Positions 1 through 9,419 of a stretch of DNA of 64,000 nt are shown here, piece after piece. The first letter of the stretch is position 1, and every line of letters starts with the position of its first letter. The position numbers and the translations under genes are program-made. This DNA is from Candidatus Villigracilis proximus (GTDB taxonomy: Bacteria; Chloroflexota; Anaerolineae; Anaerolineales; Villigracilaceae). Under the pieces are notes generated by a model that was not told the DNA's origin, did not search any database, and was given only the letters and a program-made list of their open reading frames with translations. The stretch spans positions 62,001 through 126,000 of the forward strand of contig JADKBB010000001.1 of NCBI GenBank assembly GCA_016715195.1, in the 5' to 3' direction.

Positions 1-352
1 GGGATTTTTTCTGCGTTCATGTTATGCCCTCGCATTTTTGAAATTTTCATAACTCTACCATAATTTTTAGTTTTGTACAATTAGACACAAGTACTTCACA
101 ATCAAAAAACAGCGTAAACCTGCAAATTTCCGCAGTTTTTTGCAGTAGACTGAACTTATTTTCCCCGAATTAAAGTTGTGTATTTTTGGAGCATTTTTTG
201 GGTCGTCAAGCCCGAATTGGTTTTACAGCCAATTTTTGGCAATTATGAGACCTTGTTTTCGCATTATTCCGATGTCACAGAGAATGGCCGGCTTAAAATT
301 GTTTGTCCCTTTACAGGGTGAATATGGCAGCCTTGTTCTGGTGGTACTCATC
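1..352. other. Non-coding left edge
   Basis: AT-rich stretch downstream of the SH3 lipoprotein gene. The only open frames are short and overlap the end of that gene antisense, with no ribosome site or recognisable protein. A weak hairpin (attgg/ccaat around 218-234) is the only structure seen. I can support no gene, RNA or terminator here; the upstream neighbour is outside the window. Confidence 0.5.
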
Positions 353-1471
353 TCAGCGCAGACTTTCCAACTTCAAAATATAGCTTGTATATTGAGATTC
401 GCCTGGGCTGGGTTCTGAAAGACTCAAAAAATATAAATTGTCCGGTATGGTGGTCAAGGTCAATTTTTCTCCACAGGCAAGTAAAAACGTTTTTTCAAGC
501 ACCTCGCGATTCCATACTTCCATTTGCAGTGCATTGTTTGAGCATATTACCTCTATCACAATCATCCTGCTGTCTGTTGAAAATTGAATCCAATCCTTTG
601 TATCTCCACTGGGCGCGGAAACATCTCCTGTGATCTGTAAGACACGGGTATTTGCGGCTGAAAAGGATGTTATCGCCATTGGAGCCTGCATCGAATCCCC
701 GTCTTCCATTGCTGAGAAGGTGGTTATTGGTGTTGAAAAAGCATCAGCTGGCAATTCCTCTGCCGGTTTCGTTTCACCGATAATTGGCAGAGAATCAAGG
801 TTGCTTATTTGTAAAAATTCTGAGGCCGCCCAGCCAACTCCATTGGGAGCGGTTGAAAATTCAATTTGAATCCATGCGCCGCTGGAATCTTTTCCAGTGG
901 CAAAAACAACATCGTTCGGACTCAAAATTCCAAGCGATTCAAATGTTGTAGCTGGACCACTGCGGACGTTTATTTTCTGGATGACAAGCCCGCTTCCTGC
1001 CGCCCTGGAACCTGCCACAGCCCCGATGACGGGGATCTCCGCTGCGGCATCCACTTGCACATACTCTGCGCGCACCCAGCCGTTTCCATTTGTCGATTCC
1101 TGGTAAACGATCTGATACCAGCTTCCGCTGGCATCCTTGCCGTTGACCTGAACACTCGTGAAAATACCGATCATCCCCAATGTCTCGCTTGCCGTGGATG
1201 GTTCTGCGCGGACGTTGATCTGTGTTGTCGTTGTCCCAGCGCTAGGCGCAATACCCGGGGCGCTAGTTTCACCAGACACAGCCTCGGTTGATAGCAGCGC
1301 AAGTGTTGGAGTTGAAACTGGCGTTGGTGTGAAAGGCAAAACCGCGGTTGCAAAATCAGGCGTTGCTGTTTGACCAGCAGGGTTTGCGCCACAGCCGGCA
1401 GACAGGATTATGATAAAAACAAGAAGTAGGATGCGAATATGATACACAACTCTATTGTATCTAAAAAGCAT
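353..1471 (-). CDS. Lipoprotein with two bacterial SH3 domains
   Basis: Predicted surface-anchored lipoprotein of about 372 residues. The start at 1471 (MLFRYN...) is preferred over the longer frame from 1573 because it puts a hydrophobic signal (residues 12-23) directly before a lipobox LSAGC with Cys27. A Thr/Pro-rich linker (about 35-80) leads to two SH3b repeats at about 83-140 and 164-222; each carries the INVRxxP start and GWxxxEFLQI-like end typical of SH3 type 3 domains. The last ~100 residues are unlike either repeat and are unrecognised. SH3b domains of this kind usually bind cell-wall peptides; that role is inferred from the family. The gene stands alone, upstream of nothing recognisable and downstream of the tRNA-Arg gene on the same strand. 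Confidence 0.8.
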   Translation of the reverse strand: MLFRYNRVVYHIRILLLVFIIILSAGCGANPAGQTATPDFATAVLPFTPTPVSTPTLALLSTEAVSGETSAPGIAPSAGTTTTQINVRAEPSTASETLGMIGIFTSVQVNGKDASGSWYQIVYQESTNGNGWVRAEYVQVDAAAEIPVIGAVAGSRAAGSGLVIQKINVRSGPATTFESLGILSPNDVVFATGKDSSGAWIQIEFSTAPNGVGWAASEFLQISNLDSLPIIGETKPAEELPADAFSTPITTFSAMEDGDSMQAPMAITSFSAANTRVLQITGDVSAPSGDTKDWIQFSTDSRMIVIEVICSNNALQMEVWNREVLEKTFLLACGEKLTLTTIPDNLYFLSLSEPSPGESQYTSYILKLESLR

Positions 1472-1584
1472 GTTCTTTGTGATGTGCGAGAAAAATAATA
1501 CACCTTTCTTTGTGCGGTGTATTATTTTATTTGAAATATAATTTTTTGTTCGCAGTCCATGTTGATTATGCAAGTTGTGGAATA

Positions 1585-1615
1585 AATAAAAAAACCGCCA
1601 GGAAGCGGTTTTTTT
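1585..1615 (-). terminator. Rho-independent terminator after tRNA-Arg
   Basis: Six-base stem aaccgc/gcggtt (1593-1598 with 1605-1610) flanked by A-run on one side and T-run on the other, so it can work on both strands. It lies a few bases past the 3' end of the tRNA on the minus strand. Confidence 0.75.
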
Positions 1616-1618
1616 GTG

Positions 1619-1690
1619 TGCCCTCGCGCAGGCTCGAACTGCGATCCTCGGCTTCGGAGGCCAATACTCTATCCATTGAGCTACGAGGGC
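1619..1690 (-). tRNA. tRNA-Arg (anticodon CCG)
   Basis: The minus strand folds as a full cloverleaf: 7-bp acceptor GCCCTCG/CGAGGGC, D arm GCTC/GAGT, 5-bp anticodon stem TTGGC/GCCGA with loop CTCCGAA (anticodon CCG, reads CGG), a 4-base variable loop and T arm CGCAG-TTCGAGC-CTGCG, then discriminator A. It is 72 bases long and the CCA end is not encoded. A terminator follows immediately. Confidence 0.95.
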
Positions 1691-1741
1691 GAATTAACAA
1701 ATTTTACCATAGGGGGTGTGTCTTCATCATAAAGATGAGAA

Positions 1742-1768
1742 AAGGCTGGTGAAACAGTCACCAGCCTT
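1742..1768 (-). terminator. Terminator downstream of PrsW-like gene
   Basis: An 11-bp perfect stem (aaggctggtga with its complement) around a 5-base loop, followed on the minus strand by TTTTC. It sits 24 bases past the stop of the protease gene and ahead of the tRNA gene. Confidence 0.75.
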
Positions 1769-1791
1769 GCGTTAAGTGAGAAGCGTGGACT

Positions 1792-2760
1792 TTAATTCGC
1801 CTGTGGAGAAAGCCAAGCGAGTTCAGCGCGTAGTTTGTCTACTGCGGTCAGATTGCCGCCTTCGTCGCCGTGTTTTGCCAGTTGTTCTTTTTTGTGAGCC
1901 AGTTCACCGCAGACTTGATAGAAGCGGGCGGTGGACTTTCCGTGCAGGCCGGCTGTGGTCATGTTCCAGGGGGAAAGTGCTTTTTGATATTGCGGCGGCG
2001 TGATCAGGCCGGATAGCATTTCTGAGTGCAGGTGATGCTTGACGAGGTTGCGTTCGTTATTGATCATCCATAGGATAAAGCCCAGCATGAATGACCAGCC
2101 GATCCAATCTATAAATGTGCCGGCCGCGAGACCGCTGAAACCGCCAATCAGGCCTCCAAAAGTATTGTGGAAAGCGTGAGTGGTCACCGCTACTCCGAAG
2201 CCGATCAGGGGTGCAATTAATTTAATGAACAGATTTTTATTTGTGCGTGCAATGGCAAAACCGATGCCTGTGAAGGCGGTATAGAATGGATGCTGCCAGC
2301 CCACGATCACAACGCGGATAAAGACAAGCAGGAACAAGCCGCCCCATCCGCCTTCCTGGTATCCATTGCGGAAAATATAAAGCGTATTTTCCGTGGCCGC
2401 GAAACCCAAGGCCACGATACCACCATAAATGATGCCGTCTAAAATGGAATCGAATTCTTTATAGAACATGAAGAACACGATCGCAACAGCAAGTCCTTTG
2501 AGGAATTCCTCAACGAGCGGCGCAACGATCGATGTGGTTCCAACATCGGCGGCAACTTCCGAGCCGGTGAAAATATAGATGCCATAACCAAACGCGGTGT
2601 TGATAATAAAAGCACCGCCAGCCGCGACCACCACGCCCCAAAAGAAGGCCGCTCCGAGCAGCGCTTTGGGTTCTTTTTCGTAACGGTCCAGCCAGTATAC
2701 AAAAACGGCAAACATAAACATGGGAACAAAACCAAAGAATAAGGATACGATTAGCGCCAT
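1792..2760 (-). CDS. PrsW-family intramembrane protease
   Basis: Integral membrane protein of 322 residues in the PrsW/CAAX-protease-like (glutamic intramembrane protease) family, known for site-1 cleavage of anti-sigma factors in Bacillus. Seen motifs: YEKEP at 27-31, the paired glutamates in LVEEFLK (Glu84, Glu85), FAATEN at 120-125, and histidines in GWQHPFY (His157) and THAFHN near 200, arranged across about seven hydrophobic segments. The C-terminal ~70 residues are a soluble tail. The start at 2760 is an ATG with GGAG 8 bases upstream. No anti-sigma factor gene is adjacent, so its substrate cannot be guessed. A stem-loop terminator follows the stop. Confidence 0.85.
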   Translation of the reverse strand: MALIVSLFFGFVPMFMFAVFVYWLDRYEKEPKALLGAAFFWGVVVAAGGAFIINTAFGYGIYIFTGSEVAADVGTTSIVAPLVEEFLKGLAVAIVFFMFYKEFDSILDGIIYGGIVALGFAATENTLYIFRNGYQEGGWGGLFLLVFIRVVIVGWQHPFYTAFTGIGFAIARTNKNLFIKLIAPLIGFGVAVTTHAFHNTFGGLIGGFSGLAAGTFIDWIGWSFMLGFILWMINNERNLVKHHLHSEMLSGLITPPQYQKALSPWNMTTAGLHGKSTARFYQVCGELAHKKEQLAKHGDEGGNLTAVDKLRAELAWLSPQAN

Positions 2761-2825
2761 ATAGCTTCTCCTATTTTGTTTTTGCCTTCAGCCAGGCATG
2801 AGGATGGTTTTTCGGGTTATTGTTT

Positions 2826-3455
2826 TTACCCCTGAAAGATCAGACGGGTTCTTTCCACACGGGTGTATTCTGGTTCGATCCCCAGCACACTTAATACTTC
2901 TTCGGGGCGGCCTGTGGCGCCATCGCGGGCAGAGAGAGTCATGCGCAGCCAGACCTTGCCATTGGCTTCTGTGACCACGCTTAACATTTCGATCAGCGGA
3001 CGAAGATCATAAAACTTGCCCCGCCGTTCACGCGGAAGTGTTTCGGTCATCATGATTTCTTCGACTTTGCGATTCAATTCCGCCCCGACAACTGGTTCTG
3101 TCAAATGGATATCATACGCCGCTGAGAGCACCTGAGTTTGCAGCGCGGGCTGGCGCTCATCCACGCTTTCGATTTTTGTCACCTGAATATCGGGCGGAAG
3201 ATTATCCTTCAAGCGGATAGCGATCTCATCCACTGGAATATCTTCGTTGAGGCGCACATCCAGCACTTCGCCGCGTGAAGAGAATCCCAACGGCAGGGCG
3301 GCGGCCAGACTGATCTTTGGCTGTGGATGAAATCCGAGTGAATAACTAATGGGAAGTTCCGCGCGGCGCATGGCGCGCTCCCATAAACGATGCAGGTCAA
3401 GGTGACCTGTGTAACGCAGTGCGCCTTGTTTTGTAAATGTAATGCGTGCTCGCAT
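2826..3455 (-). CDS. DUF2344 / TIGR03936 radical SAM-associated protein
   Basis: Protein of 209 residues matching the DUF2344 family, which is found next to or fused to the C-terminus of B12-binding radical SAM proteins of the TIGR03960 type. Characteristic start RITFTKQGALRYTGHLDL and the motif GFHPQPKISLAAALPLG at about 41-57 are visible. The biochemical role of the family is not established to my knowledge. It is the last gene of a three-gene minus-strand run, starting only 2 bases after the stop of the DinB-like gene, so it is almost certainly cotranscribed with the radical SAM gene at 3990-5921. Confidence 0.85.
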   Translation of the reverse strand: MRARITFTKQGALRYTGHLDLHRLWERAMRRAELPISYSLGFHPQPKISLAAALPLGFSSRGEVLDVRLNEDIPVDEIAIRLKDNLPPDIQVTKIESVDERQPALQTQVLSAAYDIHLTEPVVGAELNRKVEEIMMTETLPRERRGKFYDLRPLIEMLSVVTEANGKVWLRMTLSARDGATGRPEEVLSVLGIEPEYTRVERTRLIFQG

Positions 3456-3457
3456 AT

Positions 3458-4003
3458 TTAATTTGATTCCGATGCAATGGATTTTAGCCAGCGGTTAATT
3501 TCAATACTGGCGCGGCGATAGGATTTGTAGGTATGTTCTGCAATGCGATGAAAAATATCATTATCAAGGCACTGGTCGTGCGACAGTTTTTCAAGCACAG
3601 AAACGATGTTTGCGTATGCCGCGAGTTCCAGTTCAACAATATCATCCACGCCGATGTTCTTGTATTTGTAAGTCACTACTTGATCGAGTTTTTCCTTTTC
3701 GATCAGCGGAGATTCATAATCCGGGTAGCCGTGATCACGCCTGAAATTTTCCAGCGCGATGAGGGAGGTGCTTGTCCAATAGGATTCGTTGTGCAGGATC
3801 TCATTCAAACGATCTGCGATGAATTGCTCACGTGTGAGCACATCAGCCAACAGGTCTTTGATCGACAAGCTGCCAACAACGCCGTTCATCGTCATCTGGT
3901 GCTTAAAGCCAACCTGATTGAGCAGGATTTCAAATTTATCGCGCTCGCGCTGCAAGCGGGGGAGAAAGGTGATCTTGTCCACTGGATTCTTAATCACCCA
4001 CAA
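3458..4003 (-). CDS. DinB/ClbS-like four-helix protein
   Basis: 181-residue protein with the pattern of DinB-superfamily (DfsB/ClbS-like) helical bundles: an N-terminal helix, VVGSLSIKDLLADVLTREQFIADRL where the usual metal-site histidine of helix 2 is not obvious, and a C-terminal HRIAEHTYKSYRRASIEINRWL helix. It overlaps the radical SAM gene upstream by 14 bases and abuts the DUF2344 gene downstream. Family members act as metal-dependent transferases or, for ClbS, as a colibactin-resistance hydrolase; no specific activity can be assigned here. Its position between the two radical SAM partners is unusual. Confidence 0.65.
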   Translation of the reverse strand: MWVIKNPVDKITFLPRLQRERDKFEILLNQVGFKHQMTMNGVVGSLSIKDLLADVLTREQFIADRLNEILHNESYWTSTSLIALENFRRDHGYPDYESPLIEKEKLDQVVTYKYKNIGVDDIVELELAAYANIVSVLEKLSHDQCLDNDIFHRIAEHTYKSYRRASIEINRWLKSIASESN

Positions 4004-5921
4004 CTGACAATTCGTTACTGATGATCTGAGTTGCCGGGCTTTTTACATCAGGACACTTCCAGCCTTCGCCGGGATTTTCACGTCTCAAGTTCGCAAAGGT
4101 TGGCAAAATTCCACAGGCAAAACAATTCAACCTGCAATCCACGCGGATCTGGCCTTCGAGCGATTGACGGAAATCTTGAAACAGGAAGTTCTTGCGCACT
4201 GCGGCAGTAATATGCTCCCACGGGAACACTTCATCTGTGCGGCGCTGACGATGGGTATAAAAGGCATGGTCAAGTCCATGCTCTGCAAAGGCGGGCATCC
4301 AGGCAGTTTGTATTTTGACTTCATCGCCCCAGGCATCAAATTTTGCGCCGTTCTTCCACGCCGTATAAATTACTTCTGCCATGCGGCGGTCACCGCGCGT
4401 AAGCCAGGCTTCGAGCAATGTGTCTTCGGGTTTTGTCCAACTTAATTTGATGCTCTTATCTTTGAGTAATTGTCTTTTGAGCAGCGCCTGCTTTTCCAAA
4501 ATATTATCGCGTGTGTCGCAGGAAACCCATTGGAAGGGAGTTTGCGGTTTGGGTACAAAGGTGCTGACACCCACATTTAATTTAACTTTCCAGCCCGCCA
4601 CTTTACGTCCTTCGGCGATGACGAGTTTGGACAGGTCAACAATTGCCTGCACATCTTCAATCGTTTCGCTGGGATGTCCGATCATGAAATATAACTTGAT
4701 GGTCGTCCAGCCGCGGCTGTAAATATCGCGTGTGGTATTGATGATCTCTTCGTCAGGAATGAATTTATTGATAATGCGGCGCATGCGTTCGCTGGCGGCT
4801 TCGGGGGCGAGCGTAAATCCGCCGGAGCGATGTTGTTTTAGTTTATCCATCAGATCCACTGAAACAGATTCAATGCGCAGCGATGGAAGTGAAACGGTCA
4901 ACTTGCGGCCTTCAAAGCGTTTGCTGATCGCATCCACCAATTCATTGATGTAGGTGTAATCTGAAGAGGAAAGCGACATCAGGGCGAGTTCTTCAAACCC
5001 CGTAGAGCGGATGGCCGCGTCTGCGGCATCCACTACCTCTTGCACGCCTCTTTCTCTAACCGGACGCGTGATCATACCCGCCTGACAGAATCTACATCCG
5101 CGGGTGCATCCCCGCATGATCTCGACCGAAACACGATTGTGAATGATCTCAATATTCGGCACAATGAATTTCACGGGTGGCGGAAGCAATTTGGCTACGA
5201 TGCGCTTGTTTATCACCTTGGGTACATTGGGCGTGATGGGCAGTGTGTGCGCCACTGTGCCATCTTCAAGGTAGGTAGCTTCGTAAAACTTAGGAACATA
5301 AACCCCGGAGATTTGAGCCAGCGCGAGCAGTAGCTCTTCACGGTTATAATTCGGCGAGGCTTTGAACTTCTGAATTACGTTGACAATATCGTGAATGACT
5401 TCTTCACCCTCGCCAATTGCAAAGGCATCAATGAAGGCGTGCATTGGCTCAGGGTTCGTGGCGGAATGTCCGCCGGCGATGATGATCGGGTGTGATTCGT
5501 CGCGGTCTGCCGAGCGGACGGGAATGCCTGCGAGGTCGAGAATGTTGAGGGTGTTTGTGTAGAGAGTCTCGTAGGGCAGGGTAAAGCCGATTAGGTCGAA
5601 GCAGGCCAAAGGTCGCTTTGATTCGAGGGTGTACATCGGAATCCCATGCTCGCGCATCAGCGCTTCCATATCCACCCAGGGCGCATAGGCACGTTCGGCA
5701 AGTGCGTCCTCCCGCTGGTTGATCTGGTCGTAGAGGATCTTTAATCCAACGTTTGAAACACCGATATCATAAATATCAGGGAAGATGAAGGCAACCTTGG
5801 TTTGGACTTTGTCCCAATCTTTAATGGTGCTGTTGAGTTCACCGCCGACATAGCGACCAGGCTTTTGTACCTTTAAAAGAATACGGTCGAGTTTGGTTTC
5901 TATCTGTTCTGGAGTTAACAT
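3990..5921 (-). CDS. B12-binding-domain radical SAM protein (TIGR03960-like)
   Basis: 643 residues. The N-terminal ~230 residues form a cobalamin-binding-like domain (IFPDIYDIGVSNVGLKILYDQIN), followed by a radical SAM core with the CxxxCxxC cluster at Cys272, Cys276 and Cys279 (RGCTRGCRFCQAG). The C-terminal region has a second Cys motif (RLNCFACGILPTF). Family members pair with DUF2344 proteins, as here (2826-3455). The reaction is not known. The start ATG at 5921 lies 7 bases after a TATAAT box, with no ribosome site between them, so the message may be leaderless. Confidence 0.88.
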   Translation of the reverse strand: MLTPEQIETKLDRILLKVQKPGRYVGGELNSTIKDWDKVQTKVAFIFPDIYDIGVSNVGLKILYDQINQREDALAERAYAPWVDMEALMREHGIPMYTLESKRPLACFDLIGFTLPYETLYTNTLNILDLAGIPVRSADRDESHPIIIAGGHSATNPEPMHAFIDAFAIGEGEEVIHDIVNVIQKFKASPNYNREELLLALAQISGVYVPKFYEATYLEDGTVAHTLPITPNVPKVINKRIVAKLLPPPVKFIVPNIEIIHNRVSVEIMRGCTRGCRFCQAGMITRPVRERGVQEVVDAADAAIRSTGFEELALMSLSSSDYTYINELVDAISKRFEGRKLTVSLPSLRIESVSVDLMDKLKQHRSGGFTLAPEAASERMRRIINKFIPDEEIINTTRDIYSRGWTTIKLYFMIGHPSETIEDVQAIVDLSKLVIAEGRKVAGWKVKLNVGVSTFVPKPQTPFQWVSCDTRDNILEKQALLKRQLLKDKSIKLSWTKPEDTLLEAWLTRGDRRMAEVIYTAWKNGAKFDAWGDEVKIQTAWMPAFAEHGLDHAFYTHRQRRTDEVFPWEHITAAVRKNFLFQDFRQSLEGQIRVDCRLNCFACGILPTFANLRRENPGEGWKCPDVKSPATQIISNELSVVGD

Positions 5922-5934
5922 GGCCGAAATTATA
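5922..5934 (-). promoter_or_regulatory. -10 box directly before ATG (leaderless promoter?)
   Basis: On the minus strand TATAAT (5934-5929) is followed by TTCGGCC and then the ATG of the radical SAM gene. No good -35 lies at 17 bases; a TTGACA 7 bases upstream is too close. A start at or next to the A of ATG would make a leaderless transcript. Confidence 0.5.
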
Positions 5935-5948
5935 CTAGAGTTGTCAAA

Positions 5949-5984
5949 TTAATAGACCGAGGACTCTCATCCTCGGTCTATTAA
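5949..5984 (-). terminator. Terminator after the bactofilin-like gene
   Basis: A 15-bp perfect stem (ttaatagaccgagga with its complement) around a 6-base loop, between the stop at 6000 and the promoter of the radical SAM gene. The minus-strand side continues ATTTG, a weak U-tract. Confidence 0.7.
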
Positions 5985-5999
5985 TAAGTTGGGTGTTTA

Positions 6000-7316
6000 T
6001 CAGGCGACGATCTTGCGTGCTGCCCAGGATTCACGGCCCCAGATCCAGATTGCGCCGAGGCCGATGAACATAACCAGCATTCCGAACAGCCAGCCGATGT
6101 AGGGCAGGGCAATCAGCAATGCGATCAGTACCACGCCAAGAAGCAAAGGCCAGACTTTGTGTTCAGCGAGAGCAGGGTTGATGCGAGAGAGGATCAATTT
6201 GCCGCTTAGCCAGGCCACGATGATCTTGGTCAGGAATGCAGTGATGAGTATGAAGCCAATGATCATGGCAAAGATGGAAAGAATACCAACCCAAATAATT
6301 GTGCCGCTTACGCTGCCAAGAGTTAGCACTCCAAAGAGGATGCCGCCCGCAATCATTGCCACGAGAATGACAAGGATCGCAAAGAAAAATGCTGCGTATG
6401 CGACCAAGCCCCATCCTAGGGAAGCCACGAGTTGGTTCTGTACTTTTTCTGTCAGAGTTTTCATCAACGCGGGCACGAGCCAACCGAGCAAAAGCCCGAA
6501 AATTAACAGGGTGGCGATTGAGCGGAACAGGTCGAAGGTCCAGTTGGTTGCGATTTCAGCGCGTGTCGGTTCGCTGTATTCAAATTCTGCGTTCACGACA
6601 GGCTCTGATCTGGTGATTTTTCCAGACACTGCGTTGGCAGGGATCTTAATATCTTTGTTTGGGTGTAATCAAGATTGCCTTTGATCTTCGCATCCTTGCC
6701 GATGTTGAAGCCCGGTTTCACGGTTGGGAAATCAATTTCAGCCTGTGGCATATAAGTGGATGGGGGCGGGCCGCCTTCTTCGGGGTCGCCGACCTGGGCG
6801 TTCACGTCTCCGCCGAATTCGCCATTCAATTCCAGCCGAACCGACACCTGCGAGTACATCACCAGTGACATTGCCGTCAAGCAAGGCTTGACCGGCGCCA
6901 ATGACCAATTCGCCCGCGATGGCGCTGCCTTTTTCTGTTTCAAGGCTTGCGCCGGCTGATACAACGTCTCCGCCGACCGAGGCTGTTTTACTGATCTTCA
7001 ACTCCGCGCCTGCGATACGCGCATCATCTGTGACGGTGCCGTTGATAATGACACTTTGTCCGGCGGCGATCAGGTCGCCTTCCACGGTGCCGTTGATGAT
7101 GATGGTCTGACCGAACACAATCAGGTCACCTTTGACGGTTCCTTCAAGGGTGAATTCAGTTGCGGTGACGTATACATCGTCTTCAATAACTTCGTCCGCT
7201 TTGATTTCAACGGTTTCACCTGTGCGGCCATCAAAAGCCTGGGCAGGTGTGGCAAAAGTGAGAGCCAGAAGGGCAATAAGGGAAAAAATGGATAAAAATT
7301 TGTATGTGGTTTTCAT
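6000..7316 (-). CDS. Bactofilin-like membrane protein (two apparent frameshifts)
   Basis: One gene read in three pieces. Start 7316 (MKTTYKF) has AAAGGAG 5 bases upstream and a Sec signal peptide ending near AQA. Then come repeated beta-solenoid units (DLIVFGQTIIINGTVEGDLIAAGQS) typical of polymer-forming bactofilin/DUF8173-type proteins. Near 6830 the sense frame shifts (LNGEFGGDVNAQVGD continues in another frame), and near 6652 it returns to the first frame after a short A-run (QTK then DIKIPANAVSGKI). The final ~200 residues have four or five membrane helices. The two shifts cancel. I read it as one ~438-residue exported scaffold protein with a membrane-embedded C-terminus; real decay or sequence error cannot be told apart here. 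Confidence 0.7.
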
Positions 7317-7336
7317 GGGGTCTCCTTTGAATAAAA

Positions 7337-7377
7337 AACTTCCCAAGGTAAGTATACGGCTTTACCTCTGGGAAGTT
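7337..7377 (-). terminator. Terminator of the ankyrin gene
   Basis: Stem aacttccc/gggaagtt with further pairing inside; on the minus strand it is followed by a T-run. The loop contains TATACT, which could serve as a -10 for the next gene at 7316. Confidence 0.6.
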
Positions 7378-7405
7378 GCTAATTTATTGACTTTTTATCA
7401 AATTG

Positions 7406-8098
7406 CTATTGGATGTCGAGCTGTACCCGATTCTCTCTAAACCGACGCGTGATTCCCTCTTTGAGCAATGCTGCCGCCTCGGCATTTCCCACATCCAATG
7501 CCATATCGATTGGCATTTTTCCGCTATGACTGCGGATGGTCAGATCGGCTCCATTGAATAACAATGAGCGGATCATTTGGGCATTCCCGTTTTGCGCGGC
7601 GGCATGGAGCGGGGTAAGGCCGTTATTTTCACGCACGTTAGGATTGGCGTTGTTATTAAGCAAAAGCATGACGATCTTGACATGCCCGGCTGACGCCGCC
7701 GATTGAATGGGAGCGACGCCGAATGAATTGTGAGAAGGTGTGTTGATCTGCGCACCGGCTTTGATGAGGTATTCTGCTGTGTTGTAATGTCCAAAAAAAC
7801 AAGCGAGCCCGAGAGGTTGAAATCCATCACATGCATAGGCATTGACCAGCATCGGGTCACGCGCCAGATGACGGACGATCTGGTTGGTTTTTCCGGTGGC
7901 GGCGGCTTCAAAGATGTTGAGGCTTCCAGCTTTGTCGCTGAGGAAATCTGTTACTTTTGGCTTATGGTTGTACGCAGCAACCATGACCGGACTGAGACCC
8001 TCCTCTCTTTCGTGGATCAGGCTGGAGTTTAAAGAAAGGAGGCGTTGAACTTCATCCAGATTTCCTTGTTTGATGGCGTCAAAAAATTCTATGCTCAT
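7406..8098 (-). CDS. Ankyrin-repeat protein
   Basis: 230 residues made almost wholly of ankyrin repeats of ~33 residues: the clearest is NNGLTPLHAAAQNGNAQMIR followed by SLLFNGADLTIRS at about 158-190, with others at about 36-60, 90-125 and 125-157. No signal peptide or membrane segment, so probably cytoplasmic and involved in protein-protein contact. No partner is evident from the neighbours. A -10-like TATACT lies ~20 bases before the ATG; no strong ribosome site is visible. Confidence 0.85.
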   Translation of the reverse strand: MSIEFFDAIKQGNLDEVQRLLSLNSSLIHEREEGLSPVMVAAYNHKPKVTDFLSDKAGSLNIFEAAATGKTNQIVRHLARDPMLVNAYACDGFQPLGLACFFGHYNTAEYLIKAGAQINTPSHNSFGVAPIQSAASAGHVKIVMLLLNNNANPNVRENNGLTPLHAAAQNGNAQMIRSLLFNGADLTIRSHSGKMPIDMALDVGNAEAAALLKEGITRRFRENRVQLDIQ

Positions 8099-8204
8099 TT
8101 AATTCTATTTCCCATTTTTAGTATAACTCGTCTACAACCATTTGGTTTTGTATTTAGTTTTCCGATTATACGTCTGATGGATTGTTCATGTGCTTTCAAT
8201 CCTG

Positions 8205-9362
8205 TTAGTTATGAAAATATAATTCTGCGATCTTCAGGGCGATGCGCGGATCATCGGGGTAGTCATAGTCGCGATTAAGCAGGACGATTACCGAAAAATG
8301 ACGGTCTGGGAAGCGCACATAATCTGAATTAAATCCCAACCATGCGCCAGAGTGCGCCACGTAATTTTCATTGTTCCATTCTTCAAGCTCCCATCCGAAA
8401 CCATAGGGTTCACTGCTTCCATCATTTAATTCGGATGGTTGAAAAGCTTCTGCGAGTATAGATTGCGATACAAGTTTTTCTGTATAGAGGTATTCATCAT
8501 AACGCGCCATGTCGCCGATGGTGGTATAGATGGAACCTGAGCCATATAAATTATCGAGATCGTCGCTGGGATAGGCTTCGGGTTCGCCGTATTCGCCTGT
8601 GTAACTGATTGCAACCATTGGGTCAGCGCGGCGGGATGCGTTGGGAAGTGAGAAGGTATGAGTCATGCCTAATGGGTCAAAGATGCGGGTTTGCATAAAC
8701 TCTGGAAATGATTGGTTGGAGACTCGCTCAATGACAATCGCAAGCAGATCGTAACCGGGGTTGCTATATTCAAACGCATCGCCGGGTGTTGACGGTAATT
8801 CTTCCATTTCAGAAAGCACAACTGCAAGGTCTTCGTTGGTCGGTTCGTCTGCGCGCGCATAGAGAGCTTCCTGAATGGCGTCATCGTAATCAGGCATTCC
8901 GGATGTGTGAGTCAACAGCCGGCGGATCGTGAAGTCGTCGCCGAATTGTTGAACTTCAGGAACATAATTTCCAACGGGGTCATCGTAATTTAAGCTGCCT
9001 TCTTCAGACAGTATCATGATGCCAAGGGCTGTCATTTGTTTTCCAACCGATGCAATATGAAAAATATGATCGGTGGTGAGCGGCGTGCCATCATCCAGAT
9101 TCGCAAGACCATAAGCCGATTGATACAGGATTTCACCATCCTGCAAGATAATGACCGCTCCGCCGGGCGTCTCTGCATTTGTGAAGCTGGCAAAGAAATC
9201 ATCCACTTGTTGATTGGCATTACTGTAATCCTGATTGATTTCAGGGTTGGATGGCATGGAAGTATTGGGGAGTTCCTGTTCGCTCAGGTTTTCTGTTCCG
9301 AGGCCGCATGCAATTATTGAAAACAGTACGGCTGTCCATAATAAGGCTTTGATTTTTCTCAT
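8205..9362 (-). CDS. Serine hydrolase, beta-lactamase class C / DD-peptidase fold, lipoprotein
   Basis: 385 residues. A signal peptide ends in a lipobox (SIIACG, Cys19). The three active-site motifs of the class C beta-lactamase/penicillin-binding fold are present: SVGK (Ser105, Lys108), YSN (199-201) and HSG (337-339), so it should be an active acyl-serine hydrolase on the outer face of the membrane. Families with this arrangement include esterases, D-aminopeptidases and DD-carboxypeptidases; the sequence does not decide between them. AGGAAA precedes the ATG. Monocistronic by its setting, with a repeat-rich spacer upstream. Confidence 0.85.
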   Translation of the reverse strand: MRKIKALLWTAVLFSIIACGLGTENLSEQELPNTSMPSNPEINQDYSNANQQVDDFFASFTNAETPGGAVIILQDGEILYQSAYGLANLDDGTPLTTDHIFHIASVGKQMTALGIMILSEEGSLNYDDPVGNYVPEVQQFGDDFTIRRLLTHTSGMPDYDDAIQEALYARADEPTNEDLAVVLSEMEELPSTPGDAFEYSNPGYDLLAIVIERVSNQSFPEFMQTRIFDPLGMTHTFSLPNASRRADPMVAISYTGEYGEPEAYPSDDLDNLYGSGSIYTTIGDMARYDEYLYTEKLVSQSILAEAFQPSELNDGSSEPYGFGWELEEWNNENYVAHSGAWLGFNSDYVRFPDRHFSVIVLLNRDYDYPDDPRIALKIAELYFHN

Positions 9363-9419
9363 GAAATTTCCTGTAATATTATTTTTTTTATTACCTCTAT
9401 ATCGTACAAAACCTTTTTT

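Noticed and set aside
176..418. Short plus-strand frame at the left edge
   Set aside because: Overlaps the end of the lipoprotein gene antisense, no ribosome site and no protein-like pattern.
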